Counted from the first letter of the stretch, positions 42,140 to 55,175 are shown. The stretch: 64,000 bases of DNA from Branchiostoma floridae (GCF_000003815.2 NC_049996.1:16321452-16385451); one strand, 5' to 3'. Made by a program: numbers and translations. The notes: generated by a model from the letters alone, not told the origin.

Positions 42140-42744
42140 GTAAAGGTGTTTGAATGCGAGCTTCAAGTTTCTGTCTCTAGGGAGACAAAGGCATTGTTAT
42201 ATGATGTAAGAGTAAGATGCAATGGCACACGAGTCGGGGGTAGGAGGAACCCAGTAGGACGAACAACAAAGCTGCATCTGCTGGAGCCGCCTCACACGTT
42301 GCATACAGTTGCCCCTGTGAAACTTAGTGCTCCAGTAGACGAGAGGGTGGAGAAGGAATTGCACACCCCTCCTTCACCATAAAAAGTCATGTGCAGGTCA
42401 GGCAAACAGGCACAAAGCCTGTCTGCCTCCTCATCTGTCCAATCGACAGGAGAACCAAAAAAAAAAAAGATGCAATGTGCAAATTTCAATGCTTTACAAG
42501 TTTGAATGGAATGTCGAAGGACTGGACTGGAAGTTAGGGTGAGTTCACACGTGCATATATATTCAAGTCCGTGTGGGAGTCAAGTATAGTCTCTACCAGA
42601 CTACAAATTGGACAAATATAGACACATAGCATACCAGAGGTGCTGGTCGCAAATCGTACTTTCAAAACGACCTGTGGAGCCTACTAGAGGCGAAGAATTC
42701 CACACGCTCTCTCTCATGTATTGTGTACCATGCACCATGTACCA

Positions 42745-42950
42745 CCGCCTGCCGTGTTACCGATCTTGTGCCCTTGGGAAAGGCACTTTACACGGCTTTC
42801 CTCACTATACTCAGGTGAAAATGAGTACCTAGCTTCGGCTCACGGTGATTTACATCATTCACCCGGACGGGAGACCTGGCGCATATGAAAGGGTATGTCA
42901 CCCCGTAAGGGGCGGTATAACCCCGTCGTGTGTAAACATGTGCGAACATG
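42745..42950 (+). repeat. SINE copy with internal deletion
   Basis: GTTACCGATCTTGTGCCCTTGGG to TACCTAGCTTCGG, then a jump straight to TTTACATCATTCACCCGGACGGGAGACCTGGC. The middle of the body (GGAGAGCCACACC...) is missing. Confidence 0.7.
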
Positions 42951-43051
42951 TGCGATCACGTCGACCGATGATGTATATTCGTCTGTATCTCTGTGGATCT
43001 GCCGCTACCAGCCCAAAAGCTGCCTTAGCAGATCCGTGTAATGAGTTGTAT

Positions 43052-43197
43052 NNNNNNNNNNNNNNNNNNNNNNNNNNNNNNNNNNNNNNNNNNNNNNNNN
43101 NNNNNNNNNNNNNNNNNNNNNNNNNNNNNNNNNNNNNNNNNNNNNNNNNNNCCCTCTCTCTCTCCCCCCCCTCTCTCTCTCTCTCTCTCTCTCCTCT
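43052..43197. repeat. Assembly gap (43052-43151) followed by a CT microsatellite
   Basis: 100 Ns (a conventional unknown-size gap) abut a pure (CT)n/C-rich run at 43152-43197, a likely cause of the break in assembly. Confidence 0.85.
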
Positions 43198-43242
43198 TAC
43201 TTTTGCCTATCTCCCAAAATATATAAGTTTTGTTTGGATTTA

Positions 43243-43360
43243 TGACGTCAGCCTTTTGCCATGTGAACATAATTAGCGAGACGTCCATTCAAAACTACCA
43301 ATTACGAAATGGTGCTCTTCTTGATATGCAAATATCGGATGATCATTACGTCTATAAAAG
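43243..43360 (+). promoter_or_regulatory. Candidate core promoter: CRE, octamer and TATA box
   Basis: TGACGTCA (perfect CRE) at 43243-43250, ATGCAAAT (perfect octamer) at 43326-43333 and TATAAAAG at 43353-43360, in that order and on the same strand. Initiation would be expected near 43383-43390. The nearest plus-strand gene is the sushi/SRCR/ZP gene 3.4 kb downstream. Confidence 0.5.
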
Positions 43361-43382
43361 ACAGAGTTACAAGGCGTTTTTA

Positions 43383-43490
43383 GCAGAAAACCTGGGTTTT
43401 TCGTCTGCGTTTTGTGTTTTGGACGACATCTACCGTGCGCGGATCTGGGGTCCGGACAACACTCAACCTTCTGACACTGAGTTCAGTCAA
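43383..43490 (+). other. Candidate non-coding first exon
   Basis: Sequence from the expected start to GTTCAGTCAA followed by a perfect GTAAGT donor at 43491. If spliced to the acceptor GTTTCAG at 46837 it becomes the 5' UTR of the sushi/SRCR/ZP gene. The open frame across it has no recognisable family. Confidence 0.4.
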
Positions 43491-44377
43491 GTAAGTACTG
43501 CCTTTCATTCACTTTTGGAAACCCCCAACTTAGTTGATATTCTATATCTTATGTTAGACAGAATGTTTCGATGTATTTTTGTGCTTATTGATGGTATTCC
43601 CTTTTGCAATTGTAGACTGTTGCTCTTTTCCTCGAATCGTTTCGTTTCAGAAAAAAATGAAGCTTTGATTTTGATAATCCCGCGTTTATGGTGTCCAACA
43701 GTAGTATTTACGGCCGTCTGCCATTTTAAGAGCTTTTTCAAAGGCGAATGGAAATGTATATTTGTCAGATTCAGCTTTATTTCTCTTGGCCTGGTATGTG
43801 GCATTCGAAAATGAAATATACACAAGAAGTTGGCCAACAGTTACTTTGCATAAAAACCCATTTATCCATACACAGTGATTACTCTTAGCTATAATGCAAT
43901 TCTAGTTCACATTTTGTTTAAAAAGCAGTCTGGTTTAAGTGTAGATGGTAAGATGTGAATTATAACTTGCACCGGACTTCACATCCGCAGTTGTTAAATA
44001 TACCTTGCATACTGCATAAAACAATGCGTTTTGAAAGTACCATGAAGTTCCTCTGCTGTTCCGTCGTATACTTTCGTCTGTCGATCGTTGTTTCAGACGG
44101 AAAGTACAACCAACGAGCTTTTTTTTTCGCTTTCCTAAATTAAAGATCGTATCTTAATATTTTTCTTCATCTTGAATAAAAAGTGTTGTTATGATTTGTT
44201 ATATTTCTGTGTGCGCGCGGCGCCTTTTTTGATGTGACAAGAATTATACAATGTACTCAGTATGCAATTAGAGCAAGGGTAGAGAAGATGTGTAACGATG
44301 GTCGTCAATGTTTATTCCTGTAACCTGCGAGTGGCTTTCGGGGGGAAAACGTTTGCTTAAGTTCAATTTTTTCTTAT

Positions 44378-44560
44378 AAAAGTGGGAATTATTCTCCTCC
44401 TCTGCTCCAAAACAAGAAATAGCCAACACTAGTATTCGAGTAGTCTTTACAATAATATTTTTCACTATCCATTGTCACATGTATCTTTCTTATATTTCTA
44501 CCCTGTACTTGCAATTAGCCTCCGGGTATGAACTTGCAAGTAAACTTTACGATTAGTTTT
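44378..44560 (+). repeat. LINE-type 3' end, copy 1
   Basis: AAGAAATAGCCAACACTAGTATT...TGTACTTGCAATTAGCCTCCGGG...AACTTGCAAGTAAACTT; a second copy lies at 47790-47925. The GCAATTAGCCxxCGGGxATGAACTTGCAAATAAA ending is typical of CR1-like LINE tails. Confidence 0.55.
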
Positions 44561-44966
44561 CCAGTGTAGTGGAAAGTCCCTTGCACTGGGGCAGAATATC
44601 GAGTGCAACAAAGACTTAATTGCTGTTGATGTCAATACATTTGTTCGTTACTGAGAGTAGTCGGTGGGTTTCTATACATCCTCCAACTCTCGGAGACGTC
44701 CGTGCCCAGTCCGTTATAGGCGGTGAGCCAAGACTTATGGTCCCTACCAGACTGACTACGCTGGCTATTATAGGGAGAATAATTTGCCAGGGGAGTTTTG
44801 CTACCAGAGGAGTCGGCCGGCCGCGCAGCAGGAGAAACATGAACCTAAGCGTGGACTGACCCCCTGGCCAATTTCCCGATTTTTTGTTGCCGAATTCTAC
44901 GATCCCTCGTAGGAAGGCCTGTTGGAGGCTGCAAGACTCCACCCGTCCTCATGATCGTGGTCACCA

Positions 44967-45434
44967 GGGGTGGCACCGGTATATCGTACCAATATGCCGT
45001 ACCAATACAAAACCGGTTTTTCTTCGAGGACTGATCCGAATAAAAAGGAACTGAAAAAAATCAGTAGACCGGATTTGGATCATTTAGAAAATGAACATAC
45101 TGTATCGGCACGCGTTTTGTGGCTTAGTGTGGGGCAAGAAAATAACAAGAGCGTAGAGTTTACAGTCATTTCTGCAAAGTTCCTACAGCCAAAGGGACAG
45201 AGGCAGTTAGCCTTGTTTACAGATGGGGTTTTAGAATGAAAAAAAAACTCCAGTAGAAGTCGAATACTGAATCAAACAGATTCATTTGTAGCAACATGGA
45301 CCATTTTTTGAGCATCGCCAATTCACAAGTTTTCACAGACAACGAGGTCCAGGTTCAGGTCCGAACCTGAACCTGATCCTCTGGACCTGAACCGGTCCTA
45401 GATTTGCATTTCCTGCACCGGTACCGACCCCTAC
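44967..45434. repeat. MITE family B, second full copy
   Basis: Ends AGGGGTGGCACCGGTA and TGCACCGGTACCGACCCCT. The interior AAACCGGTTTTTCTT..., AAGAAAATAACAAGAGCG..., CAGGTCCGAACCTGAACCTG parallels 7305-7719. Confidence 0.75.
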
Positions 45435-46299
45435 TGGTCGGTCACCATTCTTAACGAGTCTGCTAGGGTTGTTTCTCCGGGTCACTCAGGTAGGTCTGTT
45501 TCTGCAAGCCTGTCTGTTTAGCTGGCCTTTGGGGTTATTGCCGCTCTCTCGTGAGCGAAGTAATAGAAACCAACCCCATGAAATTCCCCCAGCGGGCGCT
45601 GATGATCTGGGCGGGCGGGCTACACACTCCCTGCCCCGAAGACATAGCGGCGAGCTCCCGATGGCACGGCTTCCCCAATCTTGTTTGGGACGGCGCGGAG
45701 ATATTTTCCAGCAAACTACAAAAAAATGTCTGTCGGAAGGAACATCGAACGTTTCTTCTATCTAAATAGGTGATCCGACCCGCGGGAGGGCTGGGACCGA
45801 GGGTGATGCGGAATACACCGTGTTGTATTTTATCTATGGCATACCCACATGAGAAAACCCATTATTCGATGCGAAATGCACCAGAAGTTGAGAAAATGTT
45901 GTGTCTTCGAACAAAAGATTCTAACAAAAGCAATTCTAACGTCCGAATCCGGTATTCGAGTTTCAACCGTGCCGTATTCGTCCCGTTCGAAATAGTTTGA
46001 TTTACTCGAAGGAAGCCTGTGTGATACAACTTAGAACCCCTGTGATAAGGAAAGTTATCACACGGTCCGGAACACCCGTATCGAACGTTTTCGCGTCACA
46101 GGTATGGCATAAAAGTCAATATTAGCCAAAACGTTCCAAAGGCACCTCTCTGAAGTTGAGGTCGTTCGCAGTGTTCTTTTTTCTTTCTTTATTTTTGCAG
46201 ACGTCAGTCTATAGAAAGGTCGGTTCTACAGGCTCATACCCAAAAATAATCCTTCTTACCCCGACAGTTTCTACTTTGTTTTATTACGTACGAGGCTCC

Positions 46300-46445
46300 T
46301 TTGCGGGGGACGGTCCTAACCGAAGCTAGGTACTCATTTTCACTTGGGTGAAGTTCGGAAAGTGCCTTTCCCAAGGAACTATGATCGGTGGCACATCAAC
46401 GGATTCGAACCTAGAACCTCTGGGTTATGAATCGAACACCGCGCC
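46300..46445 (-). repeat. tRNA-derived SINE, minus strand
   Basis: Complement of the SINE start: CGAAGCTAGGTACTCATTTTC, GAAAGTGCCTTTCCCAAGG, GATCGGTGGCAC, then the B-box complement GGATTCGAACC and a CGCGCCACACG A-box remnant. Confidence 0.75.
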
Positions 46446-46469
46446 ACACGACCCACTAAAAATACAATG

Positions 46470-46845
46470 ACAATGAAGTTTATTGCATATTCATGCCCCG
46501 ATGGGGCTAAATGCGGTCAGTTTGATATAAAGGTATTAAACGAAAAGTTATACATATACTATAGCTTACATGCTTCTTCGTTCTTCTTAAAACATGTGTA
46601 GACGAACAGAGATTTTCCAGTATATCGTGAACAGATGATGACAAAAGATATATGAACATAACTTCCTTTGTTAGGTGTGCATGTTTCTGGTCAACTTGTG
46701 TCGCATTAACGAATGTATTGCGCAGATCACTGCACAGTGAACATTATAGGACAAATTGTATTTCGTTTTCTACATGCCGCATGGTGTGGTTCTTATCACA
46801 TACAAGAAGAACTTCATGTCGGCTTTTGGCGTTTCAGACTTGACC
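46470..46845 (-). mobile_element. 3' fragment of a LINE reverse transcriptase gene
   Basis: On the minus strand the translation VCDKNHTMRHVENEIQFVL (stop) CSLCSDLRNTF resembles the C-terminal Cys-rich end of non-LTR retrotransposon ORF2 (CxxC...E.H.LL.CPLY.DLR). It is followed by a 3' UTR ending CCCCATCGGGGCATGAATATGCAATAAACTT. Contains stops, so dead. Its 5' break lies at the acceptor proposed for the first coding exon of the receptor gene. Confidence 0.6.
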
Positions 46846-46865
46846 GAGTGAACGCGGAGTCCACC

Positions 46866-49800
46866 ATGACGGCGGGATCGGTCCTCGCGTCGGGACTGGC
46901 CGTTCTGTTCATCATGGCGGCACAGGCAACGGCTCAGGGTCAGAGATAACTTTGATAACCATTGCGCAGTTACTCAAGCAACTGGATATCATTTGTAAAC
47001 GGTCAGATGGTTTCAGTTAGCAACCACTTAGCGTCAGTGACACTGAGGAGATCTTGTAGGTTTTATGCCGAAGTGATATGTAAAGGAGGTGAGACAAATT
47101 TGAGATATTCCAACAGAAAACAAAGGTAGGACAAAGTCAAAGTTTGATAGTCATCTTTCTTTACTTTCCATTTTCGGGAGGAGCCTAATATAGCTTGAAT
47201 GATTGTTTTTCTCCAAAATGACTGTTTTGCTAGTGCTAGTAGTAGCAAGCAGACGCTTTAATAATATCTTGAGTGTGCTGAATAAAAAAGATAAATTAGG
47301 ATGTCATTTTTTTTATCTATGCTGTTTCCACCACCTCAGTTGCTTTCCCCTTTGAATATATTTTTCTGATTGGTATTCCGACAGAAAACCACGCCTTTGA
47401 GGTCCTGAACGTTGCGAACCAAACTTACCAAGGAGTCGACTTCTTCGCCATCGAAGCCCGGCTGCCTGAAGACGGACAGTCGGGTTCTGAGAACTGGTGT
47501 AAGGACTACAGGCTGCTGTGTGCGAAGTACGGGCTGAAACCGACCGGCTGTGGAGAAGAGCTCATGGGCAGCGTGCCCGATGTAGATCGGTAAGGTCCTT
47601 TTATTTACATATTAACTGTTTACTGTTTGCTTTAGGCTCAAAGGACCATACATACATACGCACAACTTCCCCACATTGATAGACGAACAGAAAGCCACTT
47701 TTCTCTTGAAATCGCTGAACCCACAAATTTTAGAAAAGGTGGGGCTTTCGTCTCCCTCTGCTTCCAAAAAAGAAGTCAACCCCAACCTGTTTAGAAATAG
47801 CCAACACTAGTATTAGAGTAGAATATTGTTCATAACTGTTCATTGTCACTTGTATATCTACTATGTTTATACCATGTACTTGCAATTAGCCCTCGGGCAC
47901 GAACTTACAAATAAACTTCTTATTATAAAAAACGACATTATCTACAAAACTGTAAGAGAAAGATTCCGATTGCAGCGAAAGTATGGAAGACAATCTTCAT
48001 GCGTATCGATGGAAGGTCGGCCGTATTTAAGATCAACAGAGAGTTGCGCGTATTTTACCGTCCCTGTCACATATAAGCCATACTTTGTATCTTTTTACAA
48101 TTCTTTTATACTTTATACAATTGTTGTGCAATAAAGTTATTATCATAAGCGAGGCTCGGACGATTGCCGCAGACTCGTCGTCCGATCGATTTTCGCCAAA
48201 TGTGACAGGGGTATAAGTGTTAGGTCACATAGGTCGTACGATTACTAACTTCGGACATTTGGAGGACAAAAATGTACGACCTATGTGACCGACCGCACGA
48301 TTTTGATGCCACAGGATTTTCAAACAGGCTGTAACAGAACAACCCACCGGCATGGATCCAAAACAGCATTTTGTGTATCAAAACAGTTTAACTTTGCTGG
48401 AGACGTACGTTTTTGTCCTCCAAAATGCCCGAAGTAAGCGATCGAACGACGATCGCACGACCTATATGTGACTGCGCCCTTATACCCCTGTCACATTATC
48501 CACGATCTTCGGGCGTATCGATGGAAGATCGGCCATATTTAAGATCGACAGACGGTTGCGCGTATTTTTCACCTGAAATTGTGAAAACCGTCCTTGTCAC
48601 ATATAAGCCATACTTTGTACCCTGTACAATTGTTGTGCAATAAAGGTATTATTATAAGCGAGGCTCGGGCGATTGCCGCAGACTCGTCGTCCGATCGATT
48701 TTCGCGCAATGTGACAGGGGTATAACAAAACCTACCGCTCCTATTGCCATGTTGCCAGGTGCGTGACTGAGTACGACTCCGACCCGAACATCAACAACGT
48801 GCTGGGCTGTGTCCCTGCGGACGGCGTGGCTGCGGTGGCGGGACAGGCGTTCACATCCGCCACGGTCACCAGCGGAAACAGCTTCGGCTTCTACAGGTGA
48901 TCATCTTTGGAATTTAGGCCACACTTAGTTTATTTGTTGCTTCTCGTATTCGCCTGTCCATTTTTTTTTTCATTTTCAAAAAAATAATACAGATTTTGCT
49001 ATTCATTTCATTCATTCATTCGCCCCATAGCCTTTTAATCAGCCGTAGGGGCAGCACAACATGTTATGCTGTTGTTGGATGTCCATCGTCACTTCGATGA
49101 AGACTTCAATGGCGTCTCTGGTGCGACCGCAGCCCGAAGGCCGAGGCGCATATTCGTCCGCATGGATTAAATATGTTATGCTGTATCAATAGGCATTTTA
49201 GTCCCCTGGCGGCGCCTATCTCCTCTCCGGGGCATGGTGAATGGTGTATTTGATTTTGCTATTACAAACCTATAAATATTACCATTCAGATCTTATCGTT
49301 TTCAGGTCTCATCAAGACCATCAAGACACGTACCGAATATCAATACTATCCATCCAGGCCTTCTCAAGTTAAGCTAGTCTTCTACAACCCCACAAACATA
49401 CAAACGCTACCCAACATATAACCTTCAACAAATAAATCACAGCGTCAAGGTTGGGTAGACCAAGATGGTATAAGAAGGACATCATATTTCCAATTGTAAA
49501 TTGGAGGGTTTAGAGGGTAATTTTAAAACGTTAATATCTTACAGATGCTCTACAAGCTACTGCCAGCGCGGGATAGTTGAGAGCCAATGGAGCCTGACCA
49601 GCACATCGGAGGCCTTTCCGGATCCGGGGGACAGGATGGTGTACACTGTGTGCAAAGGTTCCGCAGGTAAGGCTATTTGCCTATGGACAGACGAGGACAA
49701 TGTGGCACTGCACTCAAGTTAGTATCCTTTTTAAGGTGCGCAATTATTGGCCCTCCAGTATGAGTGATGCGGAAATCGTCGTCTGGAGCCTTAAGTGATC

Positions 49801-52800
49801 TTAAGTCACCTATGTGCTAAAGCGACCATCCTGAAGCAGATAGCTAATAATCTACGTACTTAGGCCAATACATATGTAACGCTCTCAAAAGAGAGAATTC
49901 TTTGTAACAGACGGAAACATTTAGCTTGTATATTACAATCATTACACCACTTACGTCCATATTCTTGTAGTCATAGAACTTGGACGAGATCATTGTATAA
50001 ATTGATTCATCACTGTTGCCTTACATTGTACGATGTACAAATGTCGTGCACTGAAGTTCATCCATTCATTCATTCATAAATATGCCATGAGCACCTACCT
50101 CCTGCCCAAGTACCCGGACCAGGGACTGGTACCTTGCTCCTGATCCTTGCGATGTTCCTCCATACTGCAAATTTAATCCAGTGTCTTTTACGATCAACCG
50201 GCCCTGAGAGCCTACAACACTGGCGTGTCAGGACGGCGGACCAGAGGTCGACCACGGCGCCGATGGATCGACGGGGTGAAAGAGACCATGAACACCCATG
50301 GACTGACACTCCAACATGCCACATGTCTGGTGCTGGACCGCCTTCTCCTCCTCCCCGCGACACTCCCAACGGTACAAGCGGACGGATAAAGGATAAAGCA
50401 TTTTTAAGATTTGGTCCTTCTCTTTCCATGTTTCAGCCGTGCGCTGCCCGATGCTGTCAGCTCCTGAAAACGGTGCAAAGACCGGCTCCAACTACTACAG
50501 TAACGTGGTGGACTTCACATGCGAGTCCGGGTACGAGCTGGACGGAGACGCGAGCACCACGTGCCAGGTGGACGGCACGTGGACGCACCCTGTCCCCACC
50601 TGCACAGGTGAGTAACACTCGTGCACAGGTGAGTCTGGGGGTAGTTCGTGTGTGTTGGTGAAGATACTGTAAATGCAGAAACTTTCGCGGTGGTTTAATG
50701 TTCGCGGTCTTCGGGGTGGCCGCTTCACCGCGAATTAAAAAACCACCACGAACATTTTTCCATGGCAGTAAGAGACTACATGGTGCTACCGCGAACTTAA
50801 AACCACCTCGAAAAATCCTTTTTTCCCGCTACCGCGAAATTAAATCCCCGCAAACTTCAATGCATTTACAGTAACATTAATAATGTACATAAAGGATCGG
50901 ACTGTTTTTAGTTTAGCCATGAGAGCGGCAAAGAGAGAGATAGGTGGATAAGAATAGTGGACGGAGTCATGGTGCGCCAACGTCCCAAACAGAGGGCAAG
51001 GGATAGGTGAGGTGAGATGAGTATAATAATTACCTCAAGGAAGATGGAGGTACTGTTTTGGGTGTTGATGGTGTGTGGGGATATAGCTCAAGAACCACTG
51101 TGTCGATTGCAACGATTTTGGGTGGGTAGGAGTGATGTCGACGGAGTAGGTGGATAATGTAATACCGTGGCAAGCCGATAGAGGGCCCCAACATTCAATC
51201 ATTTCGAGGTCTCATGAAAACACTGAAAATCAGAAAGCATCTCCTGTCTAACAGTTGGTCATCTTACACCTGTCTTTATAGACATATCTGCTCCGACATT
51301 TCAAGTATCACAGAGAGGCGAGAAAACTTAGAATTCAGTTAGTAGAATATGATCCTTGCGTTGGTTAACATTGTAAATATTTCATCATTCGCTTGTCACC
51401 TATCATTTTGTTGCGACCTGTACTTCACCCAGTGGGTATAGATGTGCAATAAAGGTCTTATTCTTCTTCTTTACACAGCCTTGCAGTGTCCGGAGGTGAC
51501 AGGTCCCGATAACGGCGCGGTGACCCCCACGGACACCCGTTCCTATGGCGACGTGGTCCGGTTCACCTGTGACGCAGGGTACGAACTTGACGGTGAGGAA
51601 AGCATCACCTGCCAGGCTGATGGCACGTGGGACGATGATGCTCCAACTTGCAGAGGTAAGGACCCTTAAGCTAAGGGCACAACCCACCGTATGTGGAAAT
51701 ACGTGCTGTCTACGTGCGAAAACGTGGGCAAAAAAGATCTTTTGGGATCCGTAAGTGGTGAATACCGCCTCCGTATGAACTCGTAGAGAATCCGACGGAT
51801 TTTGGAGCAGGTAGACTTGCCGTAGAACTTTACGCGTGCAGGCAAAACTTTGTGTTGCCGTGTTTACGTACTCCCTCCCTGCTCTTGCCAGTCGTTCTCC
51901 ACGTTTTCAGAAATACGTGGTGGACGTCGCCCCCCCCCCCCCAAAAAAAAAACTTACGGACAAATTGCACGCGCGGCAGGTTGTGTCCTTAGCTTCATGT
52001 GACCCTTTAGACGGCGTGGCCTAAGCGTCGGGAACACCGAGGGCTACTATAATCTCCAAGCAGATCCTGCGGTGCCATAAGAGTAGTATCAAAGCTGGCC
52101 AGGGAGCAAGCCGGCTCAGGGAGTCAAGCGGGCACGGTAAGTTTGATACTATACATTACGCACCGTGGATCTGGTTGGAGATCGATTAGGCTACTACCGG
52201 TATCCGGCAGTCCACCGGGACAAATTTGTGGCTTCGGAGCCTGGCAGGGGCTACATCCCTGACGGGAACCGTTGTGATTGGAACCTAAGCCTAAGCCGAA
52301 TCCCGGGAGCCAAGAGAGGAGACTGTTTCCACTCGCCTCTTGATTTGTTTTTGAAAGTTGAAGGCAAATCAAGCATTCTTGCTGTTCATTTTCTTCAGAC
52401 ATCGACGGCTGCTCCCCCTCCCCCTGTGCCCCCCTGGCCACCTGTACGGACACCCCTGCCCCCAGGATCGGTGCCACCTGCACGTGTGAACCCGGATATG
52501 ACGGGGACGGGGCCGCGGATGGAACAGGATGCACAGGTAAGAGTTCGGCATCATTCCGAAACACTTTATACTATACAATACTACATGTGTCTGTGCAGGT
52601 TAGACGTCCAGGTATTCTACAACTGGATAAAATTCAGAGATTTGCTTTCTGCCTTTTCGAGTGACATCCATCACTTTTCTTCGGCATCACTAGTACAGTC
52701 AAACCTGTCCGAGCAACCACCTGGCCCAGGCAACCACCTGTCGTCGGAGGACACATTGAAACAGTCCCGTCCCATTTTTACATAGTTAAGACCCCATACC

Positions 52801-55050
52801 AACCGAATTGATTGACAGCAGATGTAGGTGGCGCTGCAGCAGCGAAAATACCGTCCCAAGCGTGACTCAGTTTGTTTACGGAGTTTAACATAGTTACATT
52901 CGCATAATTCCACCAAGTGCCATTATACCGCCACCTTAAAAAAACGATGTTATAGAGGCCTTCTCAAGATTGAACACCTAAATATCGGAATTCTATTACA
53001 TTTACGATATCTAACATTCGGTATTGAAGACAATCTTGGGAAGAACTCTACACTAACGTTATTTTCACGTGGCGATATAATGGCACCTAGTGGAATCATG
53101 ATAGTCGATGTTAACTGTTTGTCTCCATAATTTCAGCCGTGCACTGTCCGGAGCCAACACCCCCAGAGAACGGTGGCATGTACGGCCACTCATTCTCCTA
53201 CATGGATGAAGTCAAGTTCTACTGTAATCGTGGTGATTACGTTGAGAACCTTCCAGCGTACCGGCTTGACGGCGCCGCAACGCTGACGTGTCAGGCAGAC
53301 GGCACCTGGAGTGACCCAGTCCCCACCTGTATACGTAAGACGTCATACCTCTCCAAGCAGAGGTTGGGCTTGTGCAGTTTTCTATTACCTTTCTTATGCG
53401 TTTTTTTCGACTTTCTATTTTGTTCCCTTCCCTTCATGTCCACCGTCTATGAAGAAATGGGACAAAATAGAATGCCCTACGAGAAACGCCAAAGATACAT
53501 TAAAACAGCCTGAGCCGAACCTCTGCTTGGGTGGTACCTGGGCCAGTCCTGTATTTTTCATGCCTGATGTGCTAGTAGTCTTCCATTTTAACCTGGTTCT
53601 CTTGGGAATACTATAGGGGGTAGATATTAGATATTTGTTTATCTATATTTGGAACGATAGGACTCTTTCTTCGCATACCATTTGTCTTTCTTAGCAAAGG
53701 AATCCTAGTTTTGCAAAAAAATCTTTCTCACTGTTTCAGTTTATGGATGTGCTTTGCCAGATAGTCTTCCTAACTACGGGGATTTCGGAGGCTATATCGT
53801 GCCAGCCGCGGACCCGGATCATTCGGAATTTAAACTGCATTGTGCACCTGGATACGCTTTTTATTCCGACTCGGATGGCGATGGTGACGGCTACTTTACT
53901 ATAACTTGTCAGGACGACGGCACATTTCCACGTGATGTCAATTTTCCTTGGTGTGTCGGTAAGTGCCCCCCTTTCCTCTGGATGGTCGAGGCCGTTATGC
54001 GATCAAAAGTCGATTTTGCTTCATAAATCCTTGATGTATGAATTGAAAGACAACAAAAACAAAGCATACATCAAGCGATTAAAGGTGTTTTTTTATTCGT
54101 AAATTGAATATGATTCTTGATGTATTATTTGCTCGACAGTCGCCGACTATCTATCTTTGTATGTTTTGTTGATTTTGCATCCAAAGTAAACCCCCTCATG
54201 ATGTAACATACTAGCTTTGTATTGAAGAGTACAAGCTGCATATCCAGACAGATTTATTTGATCCACTCACATTGGGAAGGACCCCTACTCCTTTCTGTAA
54301 GTGCGGCGGGTTCTCCAAGTTAACGTGCTCTAGGTGTGGCTCTCCTTAAACACTGGACCTCCATTTAATGTCATATCAGAGGGACGTCCCGAACCGAAGA
54401 TAGGTACTCATTTTCCCAAGGGGCGACGTCGGATATCAGGGTACTCAAACCAGGACCTCTAGACTTTGAGCAAAACACCCTACCATTACCCGACGCCAAC
54501 TTGAATGGTGTTTGACATTTGGGTAGAGTGGATAAATACCCCAGTTTTTTTTTTATCTTCAAATATTTTGTCATATAGGCCTTGTCCTTTAAAGTAACAT
54601 CATTACGCTTATTGCCATTTTTGCCATTTTTTTTAAAACTCCCGAACTCCAGAGGAAGGGTCACTAACCACTGGAATTCTTTTGGTTAGACGTCCGGATT
54701 GCATTCGGCGGAGCAGTTGAAATTTTCCACAATGGATGGGGCACAATCTGCGGTGACGGGTGGGACCAGGAGGACGCGGTGGTGGCATGCCGTCAGTTGG
54801 GGTTCCGTGCCAATCCTCCCTCTGTGCAGGCAAGCACAGTGGACCCGCAGCCCGGCCGTAGAGTGTGGCTGGCTGATGTGGACTGTAGCGGAGACGAGTC
54901 CCGTATTGTAGACTGCACCCACAGTGGATTGCCCGACGGACGGGACGGTCTGCCCAACTGCGGTACTGGAGAGGCTGCAGTGGAGTGTGGTGAGTCACGC
55001 AATCGCTATAAGTTATTTAGAGAGTTTATATATAGAGAGAGAGAGAGAGG

Positions 55051-55081
<31 letters not shown>

Positions 55082-55105
55082 AGAAAGAGAAAGAAAGAAA
55101 AAGAA

Positions 55106-55175
<70 letters not shown>

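Larger units (their letters stand above)
39611..43240. other. Repeat-rich spacer with an assembly gap
   Basis: Contains tRNA-derived SINEs on the minus strand (40145-40255, 41125-41265), an inverted-repeat element (41913-42139), an internally deleted SINE (42745-42950), a 100-N gap (43052-43151) and a CT microsatellite. I see no exon with a family-like translation. Confidence 0.5.
43491..46837. other. Repeat-filled stretch (possible first intron)
   Basis: Contains a dispersed LINE-type 3' end (44378-44560), MITE family B (44967-45434), a SINE on the minus strand (46300-46445) and a LINE fragment (46470-46845). Around 45900-46100 are phrases (GTCCGAATCCGGTATTCGA, GTTATCAC...GGTCCGGAA) that recur at 59745-60120, so another repeat family is present in diverged form. 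Confidence 0.5.

Noticed and set aside
43230-43814. 194-codon frame after the promoter motifs as a coding gene
   Set aside because: No family resemblance, it starts upstream of the TATA box, and a perfect GTAAGT donor interrupts it; better explained as a chance frame over a 5' UTR exon.
50134-50661. 175-codon plus-strand frame as an independent gene
   Set aside because: It is a shifted frame over LINE debris, intron and the sushi 1 exon; the sushi exon is read in a different, phase-consistent frame.
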